5,268 nucleotides of DNA from NCBI GenBank assembly GCA_000432015.1, contig HF985392.1, positions 1 to 5,268 of the forward strand. The letters run 5' to 3'. Made by a program: the position numbers and the translations under genes. The notes beneath the pieces are model-generated. The model had not been told where the DNA came from. It made no database searches and saw only the letters and a list, made by a program, of their open reading frames with translations. The DNA is from Clostridium sp. CAG:1024 (lineage in GTDB: Bacteria; Bacillota; Clostridia; Christensenellales; CAG-138). Every line of letters starts with the position of its first letter. Positions within the stretch are counted from its first letter, which is position 1. Below are positions 4,710 to 5,268 of this stretch, piece after piece.

Positions 4710-5268
4710 ATGCAATACCGAATCGAACCTCATCTGCACACCGTTCACGCAAGCCGCTGCGCCCAGCTGAATGCCAATGCGCTGATAGCAGGTTATCTGG
4801 AGGCTGGCTACAGCGCAATCGTCGTCACCGATCACTTTGACCGCAAGGGCTTCTATTATCTCGGCATCGACGTCGCGCATGAACGGTTCCCTCTTGAGTA
4901 CTTCCTCGCGGGGTATCGGCGCATGAAGGCGCTTGGTGATGCGGCGGGCATCCGCGTGCTTCGCGGGGCGGAGCTGCGCTTTGACGGCGACGGCAACGAC
5001 TATCTGCTGTACGGCTACTCAGACGCGCTGTTAACGCCTGCGGACGACATCTTTCGCATGGGGATCCGGGCGTTTGCACCGCTTGCGCACGCGGACGGCG
5101 CGCTGATCGTTCAGACGCACCCCTTTCGCGGCCTATGTAAGCCGGCGGATCCCGCATTGCTCGACGGCGTAGAGGTGCGCAACGCGAATCCCCGTCACGA
5201 AAGCCGCAACGAGCTGGCGCTGGGCTTTGCCCATGCCAATCCCTCACTTTTGCGGCTCTCCGGCTCCG
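4710..5268 (+). CDS. PHP-domain metal-dependent phosphoesterase, N-terminal part (3' end outside window)
   Basis: The frame stays open to the window end and gives 186 residues of a PHP-domain protein, a group of cytoplasmic metal-dependent phosphoesterases related to histidinol phosphatase and to the PHP domain of DNA polymerase III. Visible metal-site motifs are HLH (H8, H10) in EPHLHT, VVTDHFD (38-44, with D41 and H42), GAELRF with E88, and QTHPFR with H137. DGVEVRNANPRHESRN (152-167) matches the strand and loop before the last motif, and the sequence stops at LRLSGS, exactly where PHP proteins continue into a GSD-x-H motif. Only the last 20 to 60 residues of a typical stand-alone PHP domain should be missing, unless another domain follows. 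Substrate cannot be told from sequence; a nucleotide or sugar phosphate is possible. The gene has its own strong promoter. The family is secure; the specific function is not. Confidence 0.9.
   Translation, partial: MQYRIEPHLHTVHASRCAQLNANALIAGYLEAGYSAIVVTDHFDRKGFYYLGIDVAHERFPLEYFLAGYRRMKALGDAAGIRVLRGAELRFDGDGNDYLLYGYSDALLTPADDIFRMGIRAFAPLAHADGALIVQTHPFRGLCKPADPALLDGVEVRNANPRHESRNELALGFAHANPSLLRLSGS

Noticed and set aside
4081..5247. Overlapping minus-strand open frames of 114 to 189 codons opposite the hydrolase and PHP genes.
   Set aside because: The + strand shows catalytic motifs of two known families over the same bases. The minus frames show arginine-, cysteine- or alanine-rich shadow composition and no domains.

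Overview
The window is a GC-rich bacterial chromosome segment, read mostly on the + strand, with short intergenic gaps and strong Shine-Dalgarno sites. The DUF975-type membrane protein, the holin-like protein of a type common in clostridial prophages, and the AGGAGG-type ribosome binding sites all suggest a high-GC Firmicute, probably class Clostridia (Oscillospiraceae or a relative). This placement rests on recalled family distribution, not on a search.

Layout. Positions 2-535 hold the 3' end of uvrA (nucleotide excision repair ATPase). It is followed closely by a four-helix membrane protein with a YdcF/DUF218 domain (594-1442) and an MscS-type small-conductance mechanosensitive channel (1471-2337). 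Gaps of 58 and 28 bases without a terminator suggest the three are co-transcribed. A DUF975 integral membrane protein (2432-3058) comes next. It has a probable extended -10 promoter in front and a strong intrinsic terminator behind (3089-3131), so it looks like a single-gene unit.

Positions 3178-4542 hold a divergent pair that looks phage-derived. On the minus strand is a 103-residue holin-like membrane protein (3178-3489). On the plus strand is a 294-residue cell-wall hydrolase without a signal peptide (3658-4542), made of a peptidoglycan-binding domain and an NlpC/P60-like cysteine peptidase domain. These are the two functions of a phage lysis cassette, but here the genes face away from each other and no other phage gene is visible. 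A second plus-strand terminator hairpin (3193-3226) lies inside the 3' end of the minus-strand gene.

The last gene (4710 to the window end) is a PHP-domain metal-dependent phosphoesterase, cut off by the window just before its last expected metal-binding motif. It has the clearest promoter in the window (TTGACC, 17 bases, TATAAT) and a leader of about 90 bases with two small hairpins near the ribosome binding site.

Most of the window is ordinary housekeeping and envelope-maintenance content. The part most worth a second look is the isolated divergent holin-like/endolysin-like pair and its transcriptional insulation. I did not find a convincing new multi-gene system, CRISPR array, insertion sequence, tRNA or rRNA.
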